64,000 bases of DNA from Longitalea arenae (GTDB taxonomy: Bacteria > Bacteroidota > Bacteroidia > Chitinophagales > Chitinophagaceae). The stretch spans positions 248,001-312,000 of the forward strand of contig NZ_JAFFJX010000008.1 in NCBI RefSeq assembly GCF_016924755.1, given 5' to 3'. Positions 53,300 through 62,689 of the stretch are shown piece by piece. The position numbers and the translations under genes are program-made. Position 1 is the stretch's first letter. Each line of letters begins with the position of its first letter. The notes beneath the pieces were generated by a model. That model was given only the letters and a program-made list of their open reading frames with translations, was not told where the DNA came from and did not search any database.

Positions 53300-55213
53300 A
53301 TGCGTCAACTTGCAGCTATATTATTTGCCGATATGACAGGGTATACCGCCCTCATGCAGGAAAATGAACAACTGGCCCGCAGTAAACGCCAGCGGCTTAA
53401 AGAAGTCCTGGAATCTACCATCGCCCGGTTCCATGGTAAAATTTTACAATATTATGGCGACGGCTCCCTGAGCATTTTTAACAGCGCCATCGATAGCGTT
53501 CATGCCGCCATTGACATTCAGCGGCAATTACAACAAGAGCCGCGGGTGGAATTGCGCATCGGCATCCATACCGGCGATGTGACCATCGAAGAAGAATCCA
53601 TTTACGGCGATGGCGTTAACCTGGCGTCCCGCATCGAATCGCTGGCCGTGCCCGGTGGGGTTTTTGTGTCAGAAAAAGTGTATGACGAGATCCGCAACCA
53701 GGAACATATTCAAACCCGTGAATTGGGGTATTTTGAACTAAAGAATATCAAACAGCCCGTCAGGGTTTTCGCCATAGCCAACAATGGCATTGTGGTGCCC
53801 GGGCGCAATGAAGTCCGGGGTAAAACAGCCGCCCCGGTGAACCGGCTGGCCGTACTGCCCTTTGTAAATATGAGCGCTGATCCCGACAATGAATATTTCA
53901 GCGACGGCATTACCGAAGAACTGCTGAATGCCCTTACCCGGGTAAACGGCCTGCAGGTAACCTCCCGCACGTCGGCCTTCGCCTTTAAGGGAAAACATGA
54001 CGACATTCGCGACATTGCCATTCAACTGAACGTTGACAAGATCCTCGAAGGCAGTGTGCGCAAAGCGGGCAACCGGGTCCGGATCACCGCCCAGCTCATC
54101 AATGCCGCCGATGGTTTTCATATCTGGAGCGAAACCTATGACCGCAAGCTCGATGATATCTTTGAGGTACAGGATGAGATCAGCAGCATTATTGCCAATA
54201 AGCTGAAAGAAGATCTCACTGCCCGCGAAAAACCAACCATTAAATCGAGCATCAAAAATATTACGGCATATACCCATTACCTGAAAGGTTTACACTTCAA
54301 GAACAAGATCACCCCGGCAGATAACCGCAAAGCCATCGAATGTTTTAAACAGGCGATCGCCCTGGAACCCGATTATGCCCAGGCCTATGCGATGGTGGCG
54401 CAGACCTATTGCGCGCTGGGATCGATGGGGCAAATGATCCCGCATACCGCATTCGAGATCGGCCACCAGTATGCCGATAAAGCTCTTGAGCTCGATGATA
54501 CGATCGCCGAAGGGCATATTGCCAAAGCCATGGCCAATTTATATTACGAATGGAAATGGCAGGAAGCATATGATGCCTTACAAAAAGCTATTGAACTGAA
54601 CCCCAGCCGTGTGGAAGCATACGACCTCCTGGGCTTTTATTATATTGCCAAAGCTGAAAAATCGAAGGCGGTGAAAGTGCTCGAGCAGGCTGAACAGATC
54701 GACCCCCTCTCTCCTACGATCATCCGGTCGCTGGGCACGATGTATATCTTTGAAGAGCGTTTCGATGACGCCATTCGACAGGCTGAAAAGCTGCTGGAGA
54801 TGAATCCCGAAATGCGCAGTGCGATCGAACTGAAAGCATGGGCGATTGGCATGAAGGGCGATTGGCAATCGGCCCTCGTGCTCTTTGAAGAAGTGCACCG
54901 GCTCACGAATCATCCGCTGAAAGGCCTGATGGGCTTGGGCGTTTGTTATGCACGTTGCGGGATGATGGATAAAGCCATGGATTGCGTGCATAAGCTGGAA
55001 CAAAGACAACAGGAAGAACCCGATTCCGTGGTGGATGGTGACCTTGCCGCGGTGTGGCTGGGCATTGGAGACCTGGACAAAACCTTCCATTATCTCAACG
55101 AATGCATCGATAAAAGAATGGGCCCCGTAGCCTGCTTCATCGAATATCCGCCATACAAAGTGGTGAAAGCAGATCCGAGGTTTGAAGGGTTAAAACAAAG
55201 AATGGGCATCTGA
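53300..55213 (+). CDS. Class III nucleotide cyclase with TolB-like and TPR regions
   Basis: The 637-residue protein has an N-terminal cyclase homology domain (1-165): metal-binding Asp11 (LFADMTGYT) and Asp54 (YYGDGSLSIF), Asp104, and transition-state Asn107/Arg111 (GDGVNLASRIESL). The usual base-selecting lysine three residues before GDG is Gln50, so substrate choice (ATP or GTP) or activity is uncertain. Residues 185-300 resemble the FlgO/TolB N-terminal domain (RLAVLPFVNMSADPDNEYFS), and 320-637 carry TPR repeats (AIECFKQAIALEPDYAQAYA). No membrane segment is seen. The AraC-type gene begins 9 bases after its stop. Confidence 0.9.
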   Translation: MRQLAAILFADMTGYTALMQENEQLARSKRQRLKEVLESTIARFHGKILQYYGDGSLSIFNSAIDSVHAAIDIQRQLQQEPRVELRIGIHTGDVTIEEESIYGDGVNLASRIESLAVPGGVFVSEKVYDEIRNQEHIQTRELGYFELKNIKQPVRVFAIANNGIVVPGRNEVRGKTAAPVNRLAVLPFVNMSADPDNEYFSDGITEELLNALTRVNGLQVTSRTSAFAFKGKHDDIRDIAIQLNVDKILEGSVRKAGNRVRITAQLINAADGFHIWSETYDRKLDDIFEVQDEISSIIANKLKEDLTAREKPTIKSSIKNITAYTHYLKGLHFKNKITPADNRKAIECFKQAIALEPDYAQAYAMVAQTYCALGSMGQMIPHTAFEIGHQYADKALELDDTIAEGHIAKAMANLYYEWKWQEAYDALQKAIELNPSRVEAYDLLGFYYIAKAEKSKAVKVLEQAEQIDPLSPTIIRSLGTMYIFEERFDDAIRQAEKLLEMNPEMRSAIELKAWAIGMKGDWQSALVLFEEVHRLTNHPLKGLMGLGVCYARCGMMDKAMDCVHKLEQRQQEEPDSVVDGDLAAVWLGIGDLDKTFHYLNECIDKRMGPVACFIEYPPYKVVKADPRFEGLKQRMGI

Positions 55214-55221
55214 AATTGAGC

Positions 55222-55965
55222 ATGAAATACAGGGAAATAAAACCAAAAGGATTCTTGACCAATTTTATTGAATGTTTTTGGGAATATGAAACAGCAGACA
55301 TTGAACTTGAACACACGATCATTCCTGATGGCTATTTCGATCTGATCGCAACATTTGAAAAAGGAATTTTAAGCCGGGTAAAGTTAACGGGCGTTTGGAC
55401 AAAACCGGTAAATGTAAAGATCTCAAAACAAACAAAACTATTTGCCATTCGCTTCAAACTTTTAGCAACCGAATATTTGTTTCAACACGAGATAAGGAGC
55501 ATACTCAACACAAGCAAAACCCTGCCATTACACTTTTGGAATATTGACAAGTACCAAACCAATGATTTTGACAAATTTGCCCTGGCAATAACCAATCGTT
55601 TGGAAAGTTCCATCAAACACCTGCAAGAGATCGACAACAGAAAGCTTAAACTGTTTGAATTGGTCTACAACAAGCCAATTCATACTGTCGACGAACTTGC
55701 CACTAATGTTTTTTGGAGCAGTCGCCAGATCAACCGGTATTTTACCAGTCGGTTTGGCTTTTCGCTAAAAACCTTTCTAAACGTGGTTCGATGCAACGCT
55801 TCCTATCATGAGATTGCTAAAGGAAACCTGTTTCCTGATAATAATTTCTTTGACCAGTCACATTTTATCAAAGAGATCAGGAAACACACAGGCACTACAC
55901 CGCGCGAACTGTTCAAAAACCAGAACGTCCGATTTTTACAATTGACAACGAGATCCGGTAAGTAA
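55222..55965 (+). CDS. AraC-family transcriptional regulator
   Basis: The 247-residue protein starts at ATG 55222 (MKYREIKPKGFLTNFIECFW); a TTG two codons earlier is less likely. The N-terminal half is a DUF6597-like sensor domain (IIPDGYFDLIATFEKGILSR, FAIRFKLLATEYLF). The C-terminal half is an AraC double helix-turn-helix: VDELATNVFWSSRQINRYFT with SRFGFSLKTFL, then FFDQSHFIKEIRKHTGTTPR. It starts directly behind the cyclase gene and is followed by a VOC protein 32 bases away, so it may regulate this group. The ligand is unknown. Confidence 0.9.
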   Translation: MKYREIKPKGFLTNFIECFWEYETADIELEHTIIPDGYFDLIATFEKGILSRVKLTGVWTKPVNVKISKQTKLFAIRFKLLATEYLFQHEIRSILNTSKTLPLHFWNIDKYQTNDFDKFALAITNRLESSIKHLQEIDNRKLKLFELVYNKPIHTVDELATNVFWSSRQINRYFTSRFGFSLKTFLNVVRCNASYHEIAKGNLFPDNNFFDQSHFIKEIRKHTGTTPRELFKNQNVRFLQLTTRSGK

Positions 55966-55997
55966 TTTTACATTATCGATCATTAAAAAAGATTATA

Positions 55998-56420
55998 ATG
56001 CAGATTACGAAACTCACCCCAAATTTCGAAGTAAAAGATGTAATTGAAACTGTAGCTTACTACGAATCGCTTCTCGGTTTCAAACTGGTGATGTGCGTTC
56101 CGGAATCACAAGACGGAATAGAACAATCCTTTGCAGAAGACAAATCATATGTTTATGCAATGATGCAAAAGGATAATGTAGAGATCTTTTTCCAGCGGTC
56201 CGACTCATTCAGGGAAGATGTTGTTTTTGCGCAGGGTTTACCTATCGGCGCCTCGGTCTCATTTTATATGGACGTCAAGGGGATCAAAGAATTTCATCAA
56301 AAAATGAAAGAGAAAAGCCTGCAAATAACCGATCTGAAAACTGCATGGTACGGTATGCACGAATTTTATTTGAAAGACCTTAATGGTTACATACTCGGAT
56401 TTGCTGAAAAGGCCGGCTAA
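55998..56420 (+). CDS. VOC (glyoxalase/bleomycin-resistance) family protein
   Basis: The 140-residue protein has the paired beta-alpha-beta-beta-beta layout of the VOC superfamily: TPNFEVKDVIETVAYYESLL with GFKLV at the N-terminus, VEIFFQRS mid-way, and HEFYLKDLNGYILGFAEKAG with the C-terminal metal-ligand glutamate position replaced in the GYILGFAE segment. Such proteins act as lyases, dioxygenases or antibiotic-binding proteins; the substrate is not evident. It is probably co-transcribed with the AraC regulator and converges with the GH25 gene. Confidence 0.9.
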   Translation: MQITKLTPNFEVKDVIETVAYYESLLGFKLVMCVPESQDGIEQSFAEDKSYVYAMMQKDNVEIFFQRSDSFREDVVFAQGLPIGASVSFYMDVKGIKEFHQKMKEKSLQITDLKTAWYGMHEFYLKDLNGYILGFAEKAG

Positions 56421-56462
56421 CCCCCAACTCCAAGGGCAGCTTATTGTTCTCTGCCAATCAGG

Positions 56463-58208
56463 CTAGGGAGTTAAAAATTTCGCAAATTCACTTCCATTTC
56501 CAACAAAAACATCGAAATCACTCTTTCTTGAATCGATCGTCAGCGTATCGTTCTTCTGCCAAAAAACAATTCCTTTCGCCTTCCAGGTTTCCGGTAATAC
56601 CGGAACAGGTCGCCGGGAGTATTCAGCCAACCATAAGGGATAGTCTGCCAATGCAGGCTGCCGAAGATAAGTATTCGCAAACGACAGGTCGGTATAGATC
56701 ACCGGCTCTCTGCCTGAATGCTGATGCAGATATTTCAAACACCGTAGCAAATCATTTTGCAATTTATTGGTATTGACGGCCCCGGTCAAACTGCCCTCTT
56801 CAATATCAATGATCAGCGGAATATCGTTTTTCGCCAACGCACCTACTGTTTGTAAAAAATGCTGCGCCTGTTGTACCGGATCATCGTTGGCTACAAAAAA
56901 ATGATATGCGCCCCTTACCAGTTTTAGCTCTTGCAGGCGCTGCCAGTTGTATTTGAATTCGGCATCTATCAGCGTAGTACCCTGCGTTGCCTTGCAGATC
57001 ACAAAATGCAGGTTGTCGAGTTGGGGCAGGTCCTTCAACAGGTTACCCTGGTATTTTGAAATATCCAGTCCGCTTACCATAGCCACTGAATCAGGTGGCA
57101 ATACCGCGCCTGTTGGTTTGGGTTGAACGGGGTCTGATCTTTGTTGCTGCAGAACCGTGTCTTTAGGTACCGTTGCAGGGGTGTTATTACCGGCCATCGC
57201 GGCCTGCTGCCGCTGGCCGGTGAACCGGCCACCCAGGAAGCAACCAACGACCAATAACAACAGCGCTGCCCATGCGGCCATTCTTTCTTTTTTCCCGAAT
57301 ACCCAGACTGCTTTTGCCGGCGCCGGACTATCCTTGTACAATGGCGTCATTTCCGTCATTTTTTCGCCCGATAATAAAGCCATGACCCGCGCCGCTCTTT
57401 TGTTGCTTTGCTGGAATTGCTGCAGGGTATTGAGATATTCGCTATCTAAAGCTGTTATGGTCTCAAAGGACTGTATACACTGATGCGCTTTGTCATTGGT
57501 TTTAGCGGCAAACGCAACCCCGGACTGACGCTTGTTGAGATCAGATAGCTGCTGCACGATCTCCTGCTGTAATACGCTCATGTCTTTATTGGCGCCATTG
57601 CGCAGCCATTGATCAAAGATGGAAAAATAACCCTTTACCCAATCGGCTGACTGCCGGTTCAGGGTTTTGCCCCGCAGATATTCTTTCAATTCTTCGTTCA
57701 GCGTCATCAGGTCTGCGATATTGTTATAATAGGTCGTATATGCTTTCCCATAAACACCGTGAAAGCCAGCCTGTATGTGCTGCAGCTGCTGCCAGCGCGT
57801 TTGTACTTCATATAAAACATCCAATAAAATCGTAAGAAAGCGCGGCGCTTCTTTATCGGCCAGCAAGGAATGATACGTTTTTAAGTAAGCGCCCCGGTCT
57901 ACGACAACCGCATCCTGATCATTGATCAGCAAAGCATCCTGCAGTTGGCTTCCTTTTGTTCTTACATATTCCTGCAACAAGTGGCTGGCTTTACGTAATG
58001 CGTTTGCATACAATTCACTTAACCGATGCAGGTCACGGCCCAACTGTTGTTTAAGAACCGTATAATTACGGCGCTGTTGTTTTTGCTGAAGCCACCGGTA
58101 AACGAGATATATCAACCCTGCAACTACCGCCACTACGGGAACGGCCTGTAGTAATTGTATATCAAATAACCAGTTCATTATACGCTTTAGCAGAACGAAC
58201 ATGTGCAT
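56463..58208 (-). CDS. Membrane-anchored GH25 lysozyme-like protein
   Basis: The 581-residue protein starts at ATG 58208 (MHMFVLLKRIMNWLFDIQLL), 4 bases after the preceding stop; a GTG at 58238 would overlap that gene. An N-terminal membrane helix (about 18-37) is followed by a long helical region (to about 300), a second membrane helix (about 308-328, WAALLLLVVGCFLGGRFTG), and a GH25 domain (about 375-580) with GLDISKYQG, FVICKATQGTT, GAYHFFVANDD and the catalytic-acid strand LIIDIEEG. GH25 enzymes cleave the MurNAc-GlcNAc bond of peptidoglycan. The long N-terminal part is unusual for this family. It is the last gene of the cluster. Confidence 0.88.
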   Translation of the reverse strand: MHMFVLLKRIMNWLFDIQLLQAVPVVAVVAGLIYLVYRWLQQKQQRRNYTVLKQQLGRDLHRLSELYANALRKASHLLQEYVRTKGSQLQDALLINDQDAVVVDRGAYLKTYHSLLADKEAPRFLTILLDVLYEVQTRWQQLQHIQAGFHGVYGKAYTTYYNNIADLMTLNEELKEYLRGKTLNRQSADWVKGYFSIFDQWLRNGANKDMSVLQQEIVQQLSDLNKRQSGVAFAAKTNDKAHQCIQSFETITALDSEYLNTLQQFQQSNKRAARVMALLSGEKMTEMTPLYKDSPAPAKAVWVFGKKERMAAWAALLLLVVGCFLGGRFTGQRQQAAMAGNNTPATVPKDTVLQQQRSDPVQPKPTGAVLPPDSVAMVSGLDISKYQGNLLKDLPQLDNLHFVICKATQGTTLIDAEFKYNWQRLQELKLVRGAYHFFVANDDPVQQAQHFLQTVGALAKNDIPLIIDIEEGSLTGAVNTNKLQNDLLRCLKYLHQHSGREPVIYTDLSFANTYLRQPALADYPLWLAEYSRRPVPVLPETWKAKGIVFWQKNDTLTIDSRKSDFDVFVGNGSEFAKFLTP

Positions 58209-58212
58209 CCTA

Positions 58213-59661
58213 TTATACAGTTGTTTTATCAACACCACCTGAAGCAGGTGTTTCCTTTTGCGGATAGTACTTTTCCATCCACGCTTGTATCAGTTGCTGT
58301 CTGGAAATACTCTTTATATAGAAATGAACGGGCACACCGCTGCTTTCTTTTTCTTTGATCATGAGCAGATAGTTCTCAAACGCATTCATGAGGGAATTGA
58401 TATCGAGCACCTTATTGGAACCCTGGTCTATTTCACCCAGTGAACGGATCACCGTTTTCATGGTGCCGTTCTGCATTTGCAAGAGCCGGTTTCCCATTTT
58501 GGCTTTCTCGGCCCCAGACTCAACAGAATCAGTGGCCGCCGTATCTTGCGATAACGCCGATAAATACTCGTTCATTTTTTCTGCATCGGGTGCTAAAACC
58601 TGCCGCAGGCCCAGCTTTACCTGGCTGCTGCTGATAGCAGGAACAGCACCCATAACGATCACACTTATATGGGCATTCACTTTCTGCGTGCTCAGCATTT
58701 TCTTTACCTCATTCATCACTGAGGCATCGATCCCAAAGCCGCCCGATGCATTTTCCAGCCAGCCTCCCAGTGTCAATTTCTCCTGCAACCGGGTGGTGTC
58801 TGTTTCTGTTGGCCCGCTATCGGTTGCATCGGATTGCAGCATGTGCACCATCCCAATAAAACCTGAGCCATAGACAACACCCGACAAAACCGTCATGCTA
58901 TTTGCCGCTGCTCCCGTGGAAGTCCCCGCCTGTTGCTTCAACAGGGCGGGGTCACTGGTATCGATCGTATCTGCTGCGCCATTTTTACTGTTGTTCCAAA
59001 CGGTTATGGCTTTGTCGATATCCAGCACAAGCGGTTCTATGATGGCTACATTCCGGTGTCTGCAGCTGGCGGTAATGATCAGGGTGCCAGCGAGGTTATG
59101 ATTTTGCCGCTGCCGGTTGATCTGGGCAGCGGCCGATTTGGCGAGCTCACCTGATTGACTGCCCAGGTTACTCGTTGACTCTTTGATATATTTCTCAATG
59201 CTGGCCATCGTATCATCCTGCAGGTTGCTGCCAAAGGAGAAATACTGGGCATCCATTTGCAGCGACTCGGCCGACAAAGGCAATTGTTTGATCAAACTGC
59301 GGGAAAAATCCAGCGGGCTTTCCAACATCTCATCCGGCTCCAATGCACTGATCTGTTCCCTGTATACCTGAATGCCTTGCTGCGTTTCGATACATACAGT
59401 CATGTAGTCGGTCGCTGCCTGCGTAACAGAAGCGTCCACATTGGTAATGGTGTTTTTGAGTTCAGTTACATCTACATTCATATCGGTGAGCTCATTAATA
59501 GTCATGGCCAGGCTCCTTTTCATCATTACGAGGGAATTCATTTTCTCGCGTGCTGCATCCAGTTTGGCTTGCAGGCTGCCGGCTTTCTTTATCAGTTCCA
59601 GCACCCGGGGGTTTACTACATTACCTAAGACCATTGATGGATGATCGAATGGGATTGTCAT
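58213..59661 (-). CDS. Conserved protein of unknown function, paralogue B
   Basis: The 482-residue protein has no signal peptide or membrane helix. The N-terminal 130 residues form long helices with coiled-coil character (MVLGNVVNPRVLELIKKAGS, KMNSLVMMKRSLAMTINEL). A mixed domain follows with LAGTLIITASCRHRNVAIIE, VVYGSGFIGMVHML and LTLGGWLENASGGFGIDASV, and it ends FYIKSISRQQLIQAWMEKYY. It is clearly homologous to the 497-residue protein at 60963-62456 over its whole length. I recognise no characterised family. It starts 17 bases after the nitrilase-like gene. Confidence 0.8.
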   Translation of the reverse strand: MTIPFDHPSMVLGNVVNPRVLELIKKAGSLQAKLDAAREKMNSLVMMKRSLAMTINELTDMNVDVTELKNTITNVDASVTQAATDYMTVCIETQQGIQVYREQISALEPDEMLESPLDFSRSLIKQLPLSAESLQMDAQYFSFGSNLQDDTMASIEKYIKESTSNLGSQSGELAKSAAAQINRQRQNHNLAGTLIITASCRHRNVAIIEPLVLDIDKAITVWNNSKNGAADTIDTSDPALLKQQAGTSTGAAANSMTVLSGVVYGSGFIGMVHMLQSDATDSGPTETDTTRLQEKLTLGGWLENASGGFGIDASVMNEVKKMLSTQKVNAHISVIVMGAVPAISSSQVKLGLRQVLAPDAEKMNEYLSALSQDTAATDSVESGAEKAKMGNRLLQMQNGTMKTVIRSLGEIDQGSNKVLDINSLMNAFENYLLMIKEKESSGVPVHFYIKSISRQQLIQAWMEKYYPQKETPASGGVDKTTV

Positions 59662-59678
59662 TGTTTTACATTGAATGA

Positions 59679-60893
59679 TTACAATGGTAAGGTCCTGATC
59701 ACGCGCACGCTGCCTGCACCGGATTTCCAGAGCTGGGTATCGGCAATCTGTCCATTCCCTGGCGTCATTATATTTGATACTACCCGGGCTACCTGGGTAT
59801 TTGCCACCTGTGCGCCATTGCTTGTTTCAAATAACCTGCTGGTAACCGGTACCTTCGCTCCATTTGCACCATTCCATATCTGGGTATGGCAACCTTCGGT
59901 GTCAGGCACCAGGTTATTCAAGCCATCACAATTGAATGCATAGGAATTGGTGGTTGGGCCACCGGCTGGTTGCAGGCGGATCGAATCTTCTACAAGGTCC
60001 ATCCCGGCAGAAGGCACCAGCTGGATCTTTACATATTGGTTGGCAGTTCTCAGGCGGCCATAATCATTGGCGCCATTGCCTCCACTGCTCGCATGATCGA
60101 GACAGATCTCAATCCCAAAATCAATCGCTTTGCCTTTGCTGTCGTTCACATTGGGGATGTTGAATACCGCAGCCCCTTCGGCCACGCCTAAGACATCGGC
60201 CGGGATCAGCGTTTTTGGATCAGCAGGCAATACCGTATGGCCTTTGTACTGGACGGTATTGGTACGGGTATACCATTGCAGAAAGTCGATCCCCGAAATA
60301 TAATGTTTACGGCTGGCATAATGAGCAGCTGTATTACCGCTGCCGCCGAGTTGAATAAGCGATGAGTTATAGATCTCGCCCAGCTTTTTGCTATCCAGGT
60401 AATATTTTCCATCAGTGTCTTTGAAGGTTGGCAAGGAAGCACTGATGGCAGTCCCAAACACAAATAGCCAGTTTTTATAATCGTCATTGGCAGCCAGCGC
60501 TTGCAGTCCTCCAAACAAGCCGCCCCATTTATTATTAAAAGGAGCCAGCAGATTGAACTCGGCCGGCGCAGCGCCCTGCCAACCATTGATCAGGTCATGC
60601 AAATAAGCGCCGCCCGCACCGCGGTATAAAAATTCAGGCGCCATAAAGATCTTCAGCACATCCGCACTGGCATCTGCCAGCTTATGCGCCTGGGTGATAG
60701 CGTTTGCTGTAAATGCGATCCGCGCTTCGATATCCACACATTGAGAATTTACATCCAGGCGATCGTCTTTGGCGCCATTCAATCGTATCCCGGGATAATA
60801 GCCTTTTAACAAGGTTGGATATCCAGGCCATGGTTCCTGAACCGGCCCTGTATTTATTTCCCATGAAATGAACTGTACTTTACTGTAATTCAT
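59679..60893 (-). CDS. Nitrilase-superfamily-like (C-N hydrolase) protein
   Basis: The 404-residue protein shows the three catalytic segments of C-N hydrolases in the right order: Glu87 in FMAPEFLYRG, Lys196 in ASRKHYISGIDF and Cys264 in DFGIEICLDHASS. The family cleaves or forms amide/nitrile C-N bonds. Spacing is wider than in typical enzymes of 260-330 residues, and a Thr/Ser/Asn-rich C-terminal extension (about 330-404) is additional. No signal peptide is seen. It lies between two paralogous unknown genes, 17 and 69 bases away. The substrate is unknown. Confidence 0.8.
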   Translation of the reverse strand: MNYSKVQFISWEINTGPVQEPWPGYPTLLKGYYPGIRLNGAKDDRLDVNSQCVDIEARIAFTANAITQAHKLADASADVLKIFMAPEFLYRGAGGAYLHDLINGWQGAAPAEFNLLAPFNNKWGGLFGGLQALAANDDYKNWLFVFGTAISASLPTFKDTDGKYYLDSKKLGEIYNSSLIQLGGSGNTAAHYASRKHYISGIDFLQWYTRTNTVQYKGHTVLPADPKTLIPADVLGVAEGAAVFNIPNVNDSKGKAIDFGIEICLDHASSGGNGANDYGRLRTANQYVKIQLVPSAGMDLVEDSIRLQPAGGPTTNSYAFNCDGLNNLVPDTEGCHTQIWNGANGAKVPVTSRLFETSNGAQVANTQVARVVSNIMTPGNGQIADTQLWKSGAGSVRVIRTLPL

Positions 60894-60962
60894 AACTATT
60901 TTTTTATGGTTGATTGATTAATAATTGATTTAACTGAATAACTTATGAACTGAATAACTGAA

Positions 60963-62456
60963 CTATGTAGTGGCCCCGGCATTAGTACCGTTACTGCTGC
61001 CGCTTGTACTGTTATCACTGTCATCCCCTTTTCCCGCCTGGTTCCATTTGCTGGGATAGTATTTTTGCAACCACATTTGCGCAAGCTGTGACCGGGTGAT
61101 CGGTTTGGTATAGTAGTTAATCGGCACCCCGATATTCCCATTTAAACATTTATTGATATAATCCTCCATGGCGTCGATCATGGAATTGGTGTCGAGCATT
61201 TTATTGTTATTATTATCGATATCGCTCAACCCGCTGAGCACGGCATTCACCTTCGCCGTTTGCATGGAGATCATCTGCTGGCCGGAGCGGGCATTGGCAG
61301 CAGCCGAATCGATGGTGGTAATGTCGTCGGCAGTCGCATTTTGCAGTTTCTGCAAAGCGCTCATCGATTTGGCGCCATCATCATCGGTGAAGCCTTTAAC
61401 GGCCATGGTCACCTGGTTCGATTTTATAGAAGGAATAGAGCCCATGGCAATGAGTGTACAGTGCGAGGAGATCTTCTGCGAGCTGAGCAGGTTCTTGGCA
61501 TCGCTGGAAAAGCTGGAGTCAACGCCAAAACCGCCGGACTCAGCAGCGAACCAGCCGCCCACACTGAATTGGCCCTGGATGCTTTCAGCAATGGAGTACA
61601 TGGTCTCCGTGCTGGAAGTATCGGTAGTGTTCAGCACATGCACCATCCCTATAAAACAGGAACCGTAGGTGGCGCCCGATAAGATCGTAAATGATTTCTC
61701 CTGGGCCGTTTCCGCCCCGGCGGCGATCTGCGCCATGCTGGCCATACTATTCGTTTTTATGAGCGCATCTGGAAACAAGCGGTTCCATACCCGGATGGCT
61801 TTATCAACATCAATGATCAACGGCGCCAGTAACTGGGCGTCTTTATGCGTACAGGTAATGCTTAGCACCAATGTTCCGGCGATGCTATGCCGGGCATGCT
61901 GGCTATTCATTTGCGACTGGGCAGAAGTGCGGGCTTCCGTAGCATAGGAATCGCCAAATACGCTGAGCTGCTCGCTGACGAATGCAGCAACGGTAGCTGC
62001 ATGCGTGGCCGAACTTTGCTGGTTCTCATCAAAAGCAAAATACTGGCTGTTCATTTTCAGCGAATCGGCGGCCAAGGCCATCTGCTTCAACTGGCTCTTG
62101 TTGTAATCGATCGGACTTTCCACTTCATCGTTAAGGCTGCGGATCTTTGCTTTCAATGGTTGAATGCTTTTTTCGGCATCCAGTTTTGCTTTGGCGTAAT
62201 CGGTCGCCGCCGCTTTGATCTGGTTACCCACCTCCTCGCTTTCTTTGATGAGATCGGCCGGATCAATTTGCATGTTGATCATTTCCTGTACGGTCATATC
62301 GATACTTCGCTTCAGGGCAATGAAGGAATTGAGCGTGTCCTCAGCAGCGTCTACCGGCGCCTGCAGCGCACTGATAGCGACCAGGTTGTCTAGTTTGGCC
62401 TGACTAACCACGTTGCCCAACACCAGGGATGGGTCGTAGGGAATGCTTGATGGCAT
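60963..62456 (-). CDS. Conserved protein of unknown function, paralogue A
   Basis: The 497-residue protein starts at ATG 62456 (MPSSIPYDPSLVLGNVVSQA); a GTG 24 bases upstream is less likely because the paralogue also begins at this point. Layout is as in paralogue B: helical N-terminus, LAGTLVLSITCTHKDAQLLA, ATYGSCFIGMVHVL, FSVGGWFAAESGGFGVDSSF, CTLIAMGSIPSIKSNQVTMA, then INYYTKPITRSQLAQMWLQK and YYPSKW. A Gly/Ser/Asn-rich tail follows. The glycine-rich GGFGVDSS and SCFIGMVH blocks are the most conserved between the pair. No known family is recognised. It is the first gene of the cluster. Confidence 0.8.
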   Translation of the reverse strand: MPSSIPYDPSLVLGNVVSQAKLDNLVAISALQAPVDAAEDTLNSFIALKRSIDMTVQEMINMQIDPADLIKESEEVGNQIKAAATDYAKAKLDAEKSIQPLKAKIRSLNDEVESPIDYNKSQLKQMALAADSLKMNSQYFAFDENQQSSATHAATVAAFVSEQLSVFGDSYATEARTSAQSQMNSQHARHSIAGTLVLSITCTHKDAQLLAPLIIDVDKAIRVWNRLFPDALIKTNSMASMAQIAAGAETAQEKSFTILSGATYGSCFIGMVHVLNTTDTSSTETMYSIAESIQGQFSVGGWFAAESGGFGVDSSFSSDAKNLLSSQKISSHCTLIAMGSIPSIKSNQVTMAVKGFTDDDGAKSMSALQKLQNATADDITTIDSAAANARSGQQMISMQTAKVNAVLSGLSDIDNNNNKMLDTNSMIDAMEDYINKCLNGNIGVPINYYTKPITRSQLAQMWLQKYYPSKWNQAGKGDDSDNSTSGSSNGTNAGATT

Positions 62457-62487
62457 ATGTGTTTTATTTAATTGGTTCACAGATCTA

Positions 62488-62605
62488 AGCAGGGATTTAC
62501 ACCTGCTTTTTGTTTGTACTGAATGTTCAGCAAAGATGCTTTTGGCAGCAGGCGGAAATAAGCGCTGGAATACGTGATTTTAAAAACAGGTATTTATACC
62601 TGTTT
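62488..62605. promoter_or_regulatory. Two related inverted repeats in a divergent promoter region
   Basis: AGCAGG...CCTGCT (about 62488-62507) and AAACAGGTA-TTTA-TACCTGTTT (62584-62605, perfect 9-bp arms) share a CAGG/CCTG core and lie in the 233-base gap between divergent starts at 62456 and 62690. They could be operators for a dimeric regulator. The left one is followed by TTTTT rightward, but no rightward gene precedes it. Confidence 0.5.
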
Positions 62606-62689
62606 GCAGGCATTTAATGGGAGCGAATAGCTAAAAAGAGGTATATTTAAGATGTCAAAATCATTTTAAACCGTTAGACCTATATTACC

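Noticed and set aside
62488-62512. Rho-independent terminator (stem followed by TTTTT)
   Set aside because: No rightward gene precedes it; it fits better as one of two related inverted repeats in a divergent promoter region.
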